DNA from: Hyphomicrobiales bacterium
GTDB lineage: Bacteria; Pseudomonadota; Alphaproteobacteria; Rhodobacterales; Rhodobacteraceae
Length of the DNA stretch: 8,429 nucleotides
NCBI GenBank assembly: GCA_003558415.1
Contig: PWLT01000147.1
Location: 1-8,429 of the forward strand
Direction: 5' to 3'
The notes beneath the pieces are model-generated. The model made no database searches, had not been told where the DNA came from, and saw nothing but the letters and a program-made list of their open reading frames with translations. The position numbers and the translations under genes were made by a program. Of this stretch, positions 1-6,239 are shown piece by piece. The first letter of the stretch is position 1, and each line of letters begins with the position of its first letter.

Positions 1-150
1 ACACTTTATCCGATGCTCGCGAAGATGGAGCGCGACGGATATCTCACCTGCCGGACCGAACGCGATGGCAGGACGTCACGGAGGTTCTATGCGATCACGG
101 CAAAGGGGCGCGAAGGCCTGGCCATCGCCGGGAACGGTTGCGCGAGTTGA
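1..150 (+). CDS. PadR-family transcriptional regulator, 3' end (partial, possibly frameshifted)
   Basis: The gene is cut by the window start. Frame 1 reads TLYPMLAKMERDGYLT from the first base, then a charged loop, then RRFYAITAKGREGL. This is the second half of the winged helix of a PadR-family regulator: the recognition-helix end, followed by the wing with its typical Y-x-I/L-T-x-x-G-R. PadR proteins bind operator DNA as dimers and usually repress a neighbouring gene. Lying directly upstream of chrA on the same strand, it most likely controls that gene (inference). After GREGL the frame ends in an unconvincing IAGNGCAS and a TGA at 148-150. From about 123 the frame 3 reading gives HRRERLRELTRETGQT, a plausible amphipathic PadR tail, and ends at TGA 171-173, overlapping the chrA ATG. 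A one-base deletion near 115-125 (real or a sequencing error) would explain this. The family call is fairly secure; the true end is not. Confidence 0.65.
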   Translation, partial: TLYPMLAKMERDGYLTCRTERDGRTSRRFYAITAKGREGLAIAGNGCAS

Positions 151-169
151 CAAGGGAGACGGGGCAGAC

Positions 170-1381
170 ATGAGCCAGGACGCCGAGGCCCCCGTTAGGG
201 TACCGCAGGGCAGCGCGGGTGAGGTCTTCCGGGCCTTTCTGAAGCTCGGCCTCACCTCCTTCGGCGGGCCGATCGCGCATCTGGGATATTTCCGCGATGA
301 GCTGGTGACGCGCCGAGGCTGGCTGAGCGACAGCGCCTATGCCGATCTGGTGGCGCTGTGCCAGTTCCTTCCCGGCCCGGCCTCGAGCCAGGTGGGGTTC
401 GCGCTGGGGATGATGCGCGCGGGCTGGGCGGGGGCGATTGCGGCGTTTGTCGCCTTCACGCTGCCATCGGCGCTGATCCTGCTGGTCTTTGCGCTCAGCG
501 CGGCGGCGATCGCCGGCCCCGTCGGGACGGGGACACTCAACGGGCTGAAGATCGTCGCCGTGGCGATCATTGCGCAGGCGGTCTGGGGCATGGCGCGAAA
601 CCTCTGCCCCGACCGCGAACGTGCCAGCATCGCGCTGCTGGCGGTCGTGGTGATGGCCTTCGTGCCCGGTGCCTTCGGCATGGTCGCGGCGATCGGGCTG
701 GGCGCTTTGGCGGGGCTGGCACTGGGGCGCGGGACGGTCGACGCACTCGGCGGCACGGTGGCGATGCCGGTCTCGCGCGCGGTCGCGCTGGGGGCGCTCG
801 TGGCTTTCTTCGTCCTGCTCCTCGTGCTGCCGCTCATCGCCGGGCAGGCGCAGACGCTCGCCGTGATCGACAGTTTCTACCGCGCCGGGGCGCTCGTCTT
901 CGGCGGCGGACATGTCGTACTGCCGCTCCTGCAGGCCGAGGTTGTGCAGCCGGGCTGGGTCAGCGCGGACGACTTCCTGGCGGGCTACGGCGCGGCGCAG
1001 GCGGTGCCGGGGCCGCTGTTTACCTTCGCGGCCTATCTGGGTGCGGTGCTGGGGCCCGCGCCGAACGGGGTTGTCGGTGCGGCGCTCGCGCTGGGTGCAA
1101 TCTTCATGCCGGGTTTCCTGCTGCTCGTGGGCGTCCTGCCCTTCTGGGACCGGTTCCGCCGCATGGCGTCCGCGCAATCGCTGATGCAGGGGGCGAATGC
1201 CGCTGTCGTGGGCATCCTCGGCGCGGCGCTCTATTCCCCGGTCTTCATCAGCGCGGTGGGGGATCTGCGCGACTTCGCCCTGGCGCTGGGTTGCTTCGTG
1301 CTGCTGATGGCCTGGAAGGCGCCGCCCTGGGTCGTCGTGATCGTCGCCGCGGTCGGCGGCGTCAGTCTGGCTCTGCTGTGA
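170..1381 (+). CDS. chrA: Chromate transporter, CHR family, two-domain form
   Basis: A 403-residue inner-membrane protein of the CHR family, whose studied members export chromate and give chromate resistance. Both homologous CHR halves are present. The N-terminal half (about 17-190) has SFGGP at 30-34, GWLSD at 50-54 and QFLPGP at 65-70. The C-terminal half (about 230-400) has the matching FGGGHVVLPLL at 245-254, GWVS at 262-265 and AVPGP at 278-282. Hydrophobic stretches fill the rest. The length fits the long-chain family (about 400). I chose the ATG at 170 because the protein then begins shortly before the first CHR helix and AAGGGAG lies at 152-158, 11 nt upstream. The same frame is open back to 65, but the extra residues are Arg/Gly-rich and overlap the PadR gene. 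The PadR-like regulator directly upstream suggests local control. Substrate specificity is inferred from the family; chromate is the default. Confidence 0.9.
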   Translation: MSQDAEAPVRVPQGSAGEVFRAFLKLGLTSFGGPIAHLGYFRDELVTRRGWLSDSAYADLVALCQFLPGPASSQVGFALGMMRAGWAGAIAAFVAFTLPSALILLVFALSAAAIAGPVGTGTLNGLKIVAVAIIAQAVWGMARNLCPDRERASIALLAVVVMAFVPGAFGMVAAIGLGALAGLALGRGTVDALGGTVAMPVSRAVALGALVAFFVLLLVLPLIAGQAQTLAVIDSFYRAGALVFGGGHVVLPLLQAEVVQPGWVSADDFLAGYGAAQAVPGPLFTFAAYLGAVLGPAPNGVVGAALALGAIFMPGFLLLVGVLPFWDRFRRMASAQSLMQGANAAVVGILGAALYSPVFISAVGDLRDFALALGCFVLLMAWKAPPWVVVIVAAVGGVSLALL

Positions 1382-1397
1382 AACCCGGTCGGCTGCC

Positions 1398-1610
1398 ATG
1401 CCGTCGTTCAAGGTCAAGCGACGCAAGGGTGCCAAGGTCGCAGAACATGGCGCGGCGGCCGAAGCAGCAGCCGAGCTAGACGCCCGGGTCGTCCTCAAGC
1501 GGGTTAACGAGCCGGGGCCGGCCGAGTGGGTCCAATGTGACACCGCGACCGAAGGGCTTTCCTTTTCTGAGGTTCGCGTCGGTGTGGTCAAGGCCCGTCA
1601 TGCTGCATGA
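1398..1610 (+). CDS. Hypothetical small protein, 70 residues (uncertain)
   Basis: I do not recognise this protein. It starts with a basic stretch (MPSFKVKRRKGAKV), continues with an Ala/Glu segment that could be helical (about 17-29), then reads RVVLKRVNEPGPAEWVQCD and ends VKARHAA. The composition is protein-like rather than the Arg/Gly/Pro-rich or His/Gln-rich look of shadow frames here, and the third codon position is moderately GC-rich. Against it: no Shine-Dalgarno sequence is visible before the ATG, which lies only 16 nt after the chrA stop, and the terminal codons are less biased than those of neighbouring genes. It could be a small gene translated after chrA, a remnant of a larger gene, or chance. 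Confidence 0.3.
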   Translation: MPSFKVKRRKGAKVAEHGAAAEAAAELDARVVLKRVNEPGPAEWVQCDTATEGLSFSEVRVGVVKARHAA

Positions 1611-1620
1611 TGCACATGGG

Positions 1621-1639
1621 GCCGCTTCGGTGAAGCGGC
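1621..1639. terminator. Perfect 8-bp hairpin between convergent genes
   Basis: GCCGCTTC (1621-1628) and GAAGCGGC (1632-1639) are exact reverse complements around a 3-nt GGT loop. It sits between two convergent transcription units, where a bidirectional terminator is expected. Neither strand has a T-tract after the stem, so it is not a classic Rho-independent terminator. It may instead block or stabilise 3' ends. The base pairing is seen directly; the function is inferred. Confidence 0.35.
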
Positions 1640-1692
1640 GTTGCAGTGCGCAGCCGACGCTGAGCGGCGGAAGAGGGCCGGAATCTACCTTG

Positions 1693-2838
1693 CTAACGCA
1701 GGCTTTGCAGCAGGGCCTGCGACGGTGTTCCGGTGACCGGCAGGTTTTGGCTGGCCTGGTAGGCGCGGATCGCGGCTTCGGTGTTGGGGCCGATCACCCC
1801 GTCCGCACCCTGCGTATCGAATCCGCGTGCCGTGAGCCGTTGCTGCAAGGTGACCCGGTCCGCCTTGGTCAGGCCGTGGACATCGGGCGGAAAACTGCCC
1901 TGCAACGGTCCGGCCCCACCGATCCGGTCGGCCAGATGCCCGACAGCGATCGCGTAGGCATCGGAGTTGTTGTAGCGCTTGATCACGCGGAAATTGCTGG
2001 TCGTGTTGAAGCGCGGCCCGCCTGGCTGCGGCTGGATCACCGTGCCGGATGGCCCGCCAGTGCCAACCTCACCGCCCCAGCGCAGCCCGCGTGTCCAGCC
2101 ATTTCGTTGCAGATAGGCCGCCGCCGAGGCCAGCGCGTCGCTGGGATCGTCCGACCAGATATCGCGCCGCCCATCGCCGGTGAAATCCACCGCAAATTGA
2201 AGATATGAGGTGGGAATGAACTGTGTGTGCCCCATCGCGCCCGCCCAGCTGCCGGTCATGCGCGAGGCCGGGATGTCACCGTTTTGCAAGATCCTAAGCG
2301 CCGCGATCAGTTGCTGTTCAAAGAACCGCCCGCGCCGTCCGTCAAAGGCCAGCGTCGAGGTGGCCGAGATCACCGGCACATCCCCCCGCCTTTCGCCGTA
2401 CGAGCTCTCCACCCCCCAGATCGCCGTGACGATTTCCGCCTCGACACCGTAGCGATCCTCGATCGCGTTCAGCGTGTTGCGATGCCGCGCAAAGGCCGCG
2501 CGCCCTTTCTGCACCCGTTCCTCCGACGCGGCGATGGACAGGTAATCCTCGAGCGTGCGGCTGAACTCGGTCTGGTTGCGGTCGCGCGTGACCACGCCTG
2601 GCAGATAGCCTGTGCCCTGAAACGCCGAAGCGAGCGTGGATTGCGAAATCCCTTGCGATGTTGCACGCCCGCGAAACGAGGCCACCCAGGCGTCATAGTC
2701 GCTGTTCGGCACCGGCCGCAGATCGGCAGGCAATCCCCCAGGGTTGCTGATGCTCCTGCTGCCCATGACAGAGCCGGAACAGGCTGCGAGGCCGAGGCTC
2801 ATGAGCCCCAGCCCGAACAGGCGTCGATTGATCCGCAT
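1693..2838 (-). CDS. Lytic murein transglycosylase, MltB family lipoprotein with PG-binding domain
   Basis: A 381-residue MltB-type lytic transglycosylase, which cleaves the MurNAc-GlcNAc bond of peptidoglycan to form 1,6-anhydroMurNAc. The start MRINRRLFGLG gives a lipoprotein signal peptide with lipobox LAAC (Cys20), so it is probably anchored to the outer membrane facing the periplasm. The catalytic domain (about 45-300) has the family block AIWGVESSYGE, with the expected catalytic Glu144, then GDVPVISATSTLAFDGRR, GSWAGAMGHTQFIPTSYLQ and DFTGDGRRDIW. The last 60 residues (LTKADRVTLQQRL to the end) form a peptidoglycan-binding domain with ADGVIGPNTEAAIRAYQ. A start nine codons upstream (2865) is open, but the ATG at 2838 has a strong GAGGTGA at 2847-2853 with 8-nt spacing and begins exactly at the signal peptide. 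The gene stands alone, convergent with chrA and divergent from the catalase-like gene. Confidence 0.92.
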   Translation of the reverse strand: MRINRRLFGLGLMSLGLAACSGSVMGSRSISNPGGLPADLRPVPNSDYDAWVASFRGRATSQGISQSTLASAFQGTGYLPGVVTRDRNQTEFSRTLEDYLSIAASEERVQKGRAAFARHRNTLNAIEDRYGVEAEIVTAIWGVESSYGERRGDVPVISATSTLAFDGRRGRFFEQQLIAALRILQNGDIPASRMTGSWAGAMGHTQFIPTSYLQFAVDFTGDGRRDIWSDDPSDALASAAAYLQRNGWTRGLRWGGEVGTGGPSGTVIQPQPGGPRFNTTSNFRVIKRYNNSDAYAIAVGHLADRIGGAGPLQGSFPPDVHGLTKADRVTLQQRLTARGFDTQGADGVIGPNTEAAIRAYQASQNLPVTGTPSQALLQSLR

Positions 2839-3196
2839 GTCTCCGCTCACCTCTCGCGTTTTCATTCATAGTGCGGCCAACGCGCTCTGCACACAATGGC
2901 GCAATTCCCGAGTTGGGTAATTCGAACAGCCCCGGGCGGGTTCCGTCCTTGGCCCCGCTGGCCGTGCTTGTCATGCTAGCCGGGCGCGCCGTTCAACTGG
3001 TCCTCCGCGCAAATCGGGCGATGCTGCCTTGCGGCGCGACGCCCGGAGCCCTTCCCGTGAGATACTGCAAGACAACCCGATCTCCGCATCCGCAGGTTTC
3101 GGTGCGCACCACCCGATCGTCAGCGCTTGGAAATCGTTGCTTCATCACATGCGCTGGACCATACTGATGTGGACAAGCGGCGCCTGGGGGGAATGA
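2839..3196. other. Divergent intergenic region, 358 nt
   Basis: This separates the start of the transglycosylase gene (minus) from the start of the catalase-like gene (plus), so it should hold both promoters. Open frames cross it on both strands (for example plus 2871-3167), but their Arg/Ser/Pro-rich translations resemble no protein I know and they have no convincing start signals. I see no recognisable operator, riboswitch or RNA gene. Confidence 0.5.
3137..3165 (+). promoter_or_regulatory. Possible sigma-70-type promoter of the catalase-like gene
   Basis: TTGCTT (3137-3142) and CATACT (3160-3165) are separated by 17 nt and lie about 30 nt before the start codon at 3197. Matches to the TTGACA and TATAAT consensus are 3 of 6 and 4 of 6. 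The spacing is ideal, but such weak matches arise by chance, so this is only a candidate. Confidence 0.22.
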
Positions 3197-4450
3197 ATGT
3201 CACTCATCTGGGTTTTGACAGGTCTTTTCGCAGCTTATCTTGCGTATGGCTTCGTCGTCCCATCTCCGTACCGCCGGGTGTTCGCCGCCGGCCTCAGTGA
3301 GGACCGGGTCAAGAATGGATATCTGCGCCCGCACGAGGTCACAGACCCCGATGAAGACGCCATCGCGGCCAGGGTAAGCGAGGCCTTCTCGGAACAGACG
3401 TTACGACGCCAGAAGCTTGCGGGCCGCGACGATCCGATGTTCCATGAGCCGCATTGGGGGCATACGAGCGGACTTCTTCGCGGCGCGCTTCAGATCGATC
3501 GGATCGACAATCTGCCCGAAGAATTCCGCGTCGGTCTGTTCGCCCAGAACCGCGCCTATCCCGCCGTTGTGCGCTGCGGCGTGGCAAAGGACCCGGATCT
3601 CGGTTTCGCGGTCAATCGCATGGCCGTCAAACTCGAATACCCCGAACCTGTGCCCAACGTCTATGCCGCCTCCGGCGAAGCGAGCGAACTTGACCTGCTC
3701 ATGGTCGCAGGTACATCGGCAGTGAACGCCGGGGACCACACGTTCTTCGTGCGCGACGGACGGCAATATGACATGGCGGCCTCGCTGAATCCGCCTTCAC
3801 GCAAGACCCTGAAGACAATTTTGAACTGGCGGAACATCGCGCTACTTCTTGGCATCAGGAGCAGGGTCGGCACCATGATGAAGCCGTATCGGCGCGCTCC
3901 GGAAAGCACCGCCGGATGGGCGGGCAAGCCTTACTATTCGCTCGGGCCATTCGCACTCGGCGACGGAGCGATGAAGTTTCGTCTTGTACCCGTAAGACCT
4001 CACAGCGTTGCCGATGCGGATCCGCTGAAATCCGATGTCGCGGCCACGAACAAGGCGAACATGGACGCGTGGCTGGAGGCGGGCGAAGACGCTGAATTCA
4101 CGTTGGGCATTCAACTGGCAACGCCGGAATGCATCCCCGAACCGGCTCCCGGGGACCCGCCGAAGGGCGTGATGGCAGCCGAGTATTGCGACATTCAATG
4201 GGACGAGACGAAGTCCCCCTATATCGAGGTCGGAACCTTGCGGCTGGTGGCGGATGCCGCGATAAACTCGCCGGATCTGTGGGGAAGGCTGCAGTTCAAC
4301 GCCTGGAATACCTTGCCGTCGATGCGGCCGCTCGGCCAGTTGTTCCGGATTCGCAAGCATGTGCAGGCTGCCCATAGCAAGGTCAGGGTGTCGCATCTGT
4401 TCGGTGGGACTCCGGGTGAAATGGTCGGCAAGTGCCCGTTCTCGGCATGA
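3197..4450 (+). CDS. Membrane-anchored catalase-like (heme-fold) family protein, function unknown
   Basis: 417 residues. One N-terminal hydrophobic segment (about 3-21, WVLTGLFAAYLAYGFVV) looks like a membrane anchor. The rest resembles the divergent catalase superfamily of short catalase-related proteins (y4iL/SrpA type). Family-like blocks run in order: FHEPHWGHTSGLLRGAL (82-98), where the distal His and following Gly-rich strand of catalases lie; LPEEFRVGLFAQNRAYPAVVR (106-126), matching the GLF-x-x-x-YPa-x-x-RF block; MAVKL (142-146), matching rGmAiKL; DLLMV near 166-170 and a following FFV; and near the end FNAWNTLPSMRPLG followed by IRKHV, matching the fnPWhaL-x-eHRPLG-x-xnRaRk-x-vY tail. 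Canonical catalase elements are altered: RFSN is RCGV, and the HAKG motif is missing. Heme binding and peroxidase-type activity are therefore possible but unproven. The start has GGGGGGA at 3186-3192. It is a single gene, divergent from mltB. The family call is moderately secure; the reaction is unknown. Confidence 0.7.
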   Translation: MSLIWVLTGLFAAYLAYGFVVPSPYRRVFAAGLSEDRVKNGYLRPHEVTDPDEDAIAARVSEAFSEQTLRRQKLAGRDDPMFHEPHWGHTSGLLRGALQIDRIDNLPEEFRVGLFAQNRAYPAVVRCGVAKDPDLGFAVNRMAVKLEYPEPVPNVYAASGEASELDLLMVAGTSAVNAGDHTFFVRDGRQYDMAASLNPPSRKTLKTILNWRNIALLLGIRSRVGTMMKPYRRAPESTAGWAGKPYYSLGPFALGDGAMKFRLVPVRPHSVADADPLKSDVAATNKANMDAWLEAGEDAEFTLGIQLATPECIPEPAPGDPPKGVMAAEYCDIQWDETKSPYIEVGTLRLVADAAINSPDLWGRLQFNAWNTLPSMRPLGQLFRIRKHVQAAHSKVRVSHLFGGTPGEMVGKCPFSA

Positions 4451-4470
4451 TGCAGTGATTGGGTTCTCTG

Positions 4471-4494
4471 TTCGGATCGCCTTCCGGCGCCGAA
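4471..4494 (+). terminator. Interrupted hairpin after the catalase-like gene
   Basis: TTCGG (4471-4475) pairs with CCGAA (4490-4494), and inside it CGCC (4478-4481) pairs with GGCG (4486-4489), with an AT bulge and a TTCC loop. It begins 21 nt after the stop at 4450. No T-run follows, so terminator function is uncertain. Confidence 0.28.
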
Positions 4495-4547
4495 TGCTCC
4501 TGACATGGCCATAGCTGTCATCGGTTTGAGGCGATTCGGGGAGGACC

Positions 4548-4646
4548 ATGCGTGGACGGGTATCCAAATTCATTCCGTTCGCCGCGGCGACGGGGGCGTG
4601 CCTGGGCGGGCGAGTCCCCGTAGCCGGCGCAACCCGGGGGCCGTGA
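4548..4646 (+). CDS. Candidate short ORF, 32 residues, signal-peptide-like (uncertain)
   Basis: The ATG at 4548 follows GGGGAGGA (4538-4545), one of the best Shine-Dalgarno matches in the window, although the spacing is short. The product begins MRGRVSKFIPFAAATGACLGG: basic residues, then a short hydrophobic stretch, a weak resemblance to a lipoprotein signal peptide. It stops after GATRGP at TGA 4644-4646. It may be a small secreted peptide, the remnant of a secreted-protein gene broken after its signal sequence, or chance. I do not recognise the sequence, and the codons past about residue 20 look no more gene-like than noise. Confidence 0.22.
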   Translation: MRGRVSKFIPFAAATGACLGGRVPVAGATRGP

Positions 4647-4661
4647 ATCGGTTCGACCGCA

Positions 4662-4676
4662 GCGCGCAATGCGCGC
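4662..4676. repeat. 15-nt odd palindrome
   Basis: GCGCGCA (4662-4668) and TGCGCGC (4670-4676) are exact reverse complements around a single central A. Such alternating GC palindromes are easily produced in GC-rich DNA, so no function is assigned. Confidence 0.4.
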
Positions 4677-4752
4677 GTCAACCGCGCGAGGGTGTCACCC
4701 GCCACCGCCCGCGCCGGCCGGACGGGCGCTGCTTTCACGGGGCACCGGCCTG

Positions 4753-4787
4753 CCGCGAGATCCCGAGTTCAGCCCAGGATCTCGCGG
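4753..4787 (-). terminator. 11-bp hairpin spanning the thyX stop codon
   Basis: CCGCGAGATCC (4753-4763) and GGATCTCGCGG (4777-4787) are exact reverse complements with a 13-nt loop. On the minus strand one arm is the end of the thyX coding sequence (codons for the final REILG), the TGA stop (4771-4769) lies in the loop, and the second arm is in the 3' untranslated region. No T-run follows the stem on the minus strand, so an intrinsic terminator is not certain. It may instead protect the mRNA 3' end. Confidence 0.45.
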
Positions 4788-5674
4788 AATTCGCGCCATT
4801 CCCCCTTGCTCATGCCCGAATTCTCCTGCGTCACCTCCTCGCCGCGCAGCATCCGGCGCAGGCACTCCAGCCCCCGCGCCGAAAGCGTAGCCCCGCCCAT
4901 GCGGTAATCCTCGAACGCGCCCCAGGCGGCGGGCACCCAGTCGCGCACCAGATCGCAGATCACTTCGGCATAGGCGCGAATCTCGTACTGTGCATGGGAA
5001 TCGGCGCGCAGGCGCAGGAAATGAAACAGGTTGTGCAGATCGGTCTTCCAGTACCATTGGGTATAGATATTGGCGGGCAGGTTCATCCGCGCCAGTTCGC
5101 GGGCGAGCCCCTGCTGCCCGTCCTGGCTGAGCATCGCCTCGTAATGGTCATAGGCGCGCGCGCTGTCGGATTTGAGCATCTCAAGCACCCGCGCGGCCTC
5201 CGCACCTTCCAGCACCGCGCCGCGGCCCTGGTTGTTGGTCGCGGACTGGGCCGCCAGCGCGCCGGGCTCGGGGATGTAGAACTCGCGGTCGAGGATCGAA
5301 TAGCGCGCCGAGTATTCATTGACGTTCGCCGTGCGGTGGCGGATCCATTGCCGGGCGACAAAGACCGGCAGTTTCACATGCAGCTTGATCTCGCACATCT
5401 CGAAGGGCGTGGAATGCCAATGCCGCATCAGGTAGCGGATCAGCCCGGTATCGTCGCGCGCGTGTTTCGTCCCCGCGCCATAGCTCACCCGCGCCGCCTG
5501 CACGATGGCGCCGTCATCGCCCATATAGTCGATCACCCGCACAAACCCGTGGTCGAGCACGGGATGCGCCGTGTAGAGTTGCGCCTCCATGCCGGGGCTG
5601 ACGGCGCGCAACGTGGGCTGCGGATTGGCGCGCGCGGCTTCGATCTCGGACTCTTGCTCGGGCGACAGCGGCAT
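4769..5674 (-). CDS. thyX: Flavin-dependent thymidylate synthase (FDTS)
   Basis: A 301-residue ThyX. It methylates dUMP to dTMP using methylene-tetrahydrofolate with FAD and NADPH, leaving tetrahydrofolate, so it does not depend on dihydrofolate reductase in the way ThyA does. It is cytoplasmic. The ThyX motif RHR-x7-S is intact: [11 protein letters not shown] at 112-122, followed by ARYS. Other family blocks are ARVSYG (61-66), [19 protein letters not shown] (82-100) with the STPFE loop, LARMNLP (194-200) and [20 protein letters not shown] (204-223), with AQYEIR at 228-233. A longer frame runs back to 5869, but the ATG at 5674 has AGGAG (complement at 5681-5685) six nt upstream, and the extra N-terminal residues overlap gloA and look non-coding. 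An alternative ATG at 5704 lacks a ribosome binding site. It is divergent from gloA with a 61-nt shared promoter region. Confidence 0.96.
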   Translation of the reverse strand: MPLSPEQESEIEAARANPQPTLRAVSPGMEAQLYTAHPVLDHGFVRVIDYMGDDGAIVQAARVSYGAGTKHARDDTGLIRYLMRHWHSTPFEMCEIKLHVKLPVFVARQWIRHRTANVNEYSARYSILDREFYIPEPGALAAQSATNNQGRGAVLEGAEAARVLEMLKSDSARAYDHYEAMLSQDGQQGLARELARMNLPANIYTQWYWKTDLHNLFHFLRLRADSHAQYEIRAYAEVICDLVRDWVPAAWGAFEDYRMGGATLSARGLECLRRMLRGEEVTQENSGMSKGEWREFREILG

Positions 5675-5735
5675 GCTGGACTCCTGGGGATTCGGGTTTG
5701 GCATATATTGATGCAATGCGGAAAGGTTCCACAAG
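5675..5735. promoter_or_regulatory. Shared divergent promoter region of thyX and gloA
   Basis: Only 61 nt separate the two start codons, so both promoters, or at least their core elements, must lie here or extend into the opposite gene. The region contains a strikingly AT-rich core, CATATATTGATGCAATG (5702-5718), in otherwise GC-rich DNA. TATATT at 5704-5709 could serve as a -10 element for gloA. On the minus strand, TTGTGG with a 17-nt gap to TCAATA could serve thyX. No convincing -35 for gloA was found. Confidence 0.4.
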
Positions 5736-6164
5736 ATGAAGATACGATACCTGCACACGATGGTCCGGGTAAAGGATCTGGAGCGCTCCAAGGCGTTCTT
5801 TGAACTTCTCGGCCTGCAAGAGACGCGCCGCCATGAGAGCGAACAGGGCCGCTTTACCCTGGTATTCATGGCCCCGCCGGGGCAGGAGGAATGCCCCGTC
5901 GAGCTGACCTGGAACTGGGACGGGGATGAGGGGCTGCCCTCGGACAGTCGGCATTTCGGGCATCTCGCCTATGAGGTCGAGGACATCTATGCGATGTGCC
6001 ACCACCTGCAGGACAACGGCGTGACCATCAACCGCCCGCCGCGTGACGGGCGCATGGCCTTCGTGCGCAGCCCCGACAACATCTCCGTCGAGCTTCTTCA
6101 GATGGGCGATGCCAAGCCGGCCGAGGAACCCTGGGCGAGCATGGGCAATATCGGGCACTGGTAG
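5736..6164 (+). CDS. gloA: Lactoylglutathione lyase (glyoxalase I)
   Basis: A 142-residue VOC-fold enzyme that converts the hemithioacetal of methylglyoxal and glutathione to S-lactoylglutathione, the first step of methylglyoxal detoxification. It opens with the typical [20 protein letters not shown], including the double beta-alpha-beta fold start. The four metal ligands known from the E. coli enzyme (His5, Glu56, His74, Glu122) have clear counterparts: His7 in LHTM, Glu56 in VELTWNW, His76 in [10 protein letters not shown] and Glu119 in ISVELLQ. The length and the absence of the long eukaryotic insertions fit the bacterial Ni/Co-type enzyme. The start has GGAAAGG at 5720-5726, nine nt upstream. 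The KGG-type segment before the last strand is shortened to [15 protein letters not shown] strong inverted repeat follows the gene at 6175-6220. Confidence 0.92.
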   Translation: MKIRYLHTMVRVKDLERSKAFFELLGLQETRRHESEQGRFTLVFMAPPGQEECPVELTWNWDGDEGLPSDSRHFGHLAYEVEDIYAMCHHLQDNGVTINRPPRDGRMAFVRSPDNISVELLQMGDAKPAEEPWASMGNIGHW

Positions 6165-6174
6165 GCACGGCCGC

Positions 6175-6220
6175 GTGGCGGCGCGGCGCATCGGAGATTC
6201 GCGGCCCTCCGCGCCGTCAC
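6175..6220 (+). terminator. 12-bp GC-rich hairpin after gloA
   Basis: GTGGCGGCGCGG (6175-6186) pairs with CCGCGCCGTCAC (6209-6220) over 12 positions, including one G-U pair, around a 22-nt loop. It begins 11 nt after the gloA stop and would end or attenuate gloA transcription before the symporter gene. There is no T-run behind it, so it is not a textbook terminator. Part of the pairing strength simply reflects high GC content. Confidence 0.35.
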
Positions 6221-6239
6221 AGGCTTGGCCAGCGAAGGT

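Larger units (their letters stand above)
1382..1692. other. Convergent intergenic stretch between chrA and mltB
   Basis: These 311 nt separate the stop of chrA (plus) from the stop of the transglycosylase gene (minus). They hold one open reading frame of uncertain status (1398-1610) and a perfect hairpin (1621-1639). A weak AAGG/CCTT hairpin with a TTTTCT tail lies at about 1551-1568 and could end chrA transcription. That would place it inside the uncertain ORF. No other structure was recognised. Confidence 0.6.
4451..4768. other. Intergenic stretch between convergent catalase-like gene and thyX
   Basis: These 318 nt separate two convergent genes. They contain an interrupted hairpin just after the catalase-like stop (4471-4494), one short ORF with a good ribosome binding site (4548-4646), an odd palindrome (4662-4676) and the distal arm of the thyX 3' hairpin (4753-4763). 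Long frames crossing the area on both strands are extensions of shadow ORFs of the flanking genes. No known RNA or mobile element was recognised. Confidence 0.5.

Noticed and set aside
95..1591. 498-codon open frame on the minus strand across chrA
   Set aside because: Its translation is rich in Arg, His, Gln and Asp with no domain-like block. It is the antisense shadow of GC-rich chrA, which has clear CHR motifs.
2904..2930. TTCGAA-like element resembling a tRNA T-loop in the intergenic region
   Set aside because: No acceptor, D-arm or anticodon stem can be built around it on either strand.
2871..3167. 98-codon plus-strand frame in the mltB/catalase-like intergenic region
   Set aside because: No ribosome binding site, Arg/Ser/Pro-rich composition and no recognisable motif. 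It lies where divergent promoters are expected.
3842..4738. 298-codon minus-strand frame across the catalase-like gene and the following gap
   Set aside because: Arg/Pro/Ala-rich and mostly antisense to the catalase-like coding sequence. No start signal or domain was seen.
4505..5803. 432-codon plus-strand frame across thyX
   Set aside because: It runs antisense to a ThyX gene with an intact RHR-x7-S motif, and its sequence is Arg/His/Pro-rich without recognisable domains.
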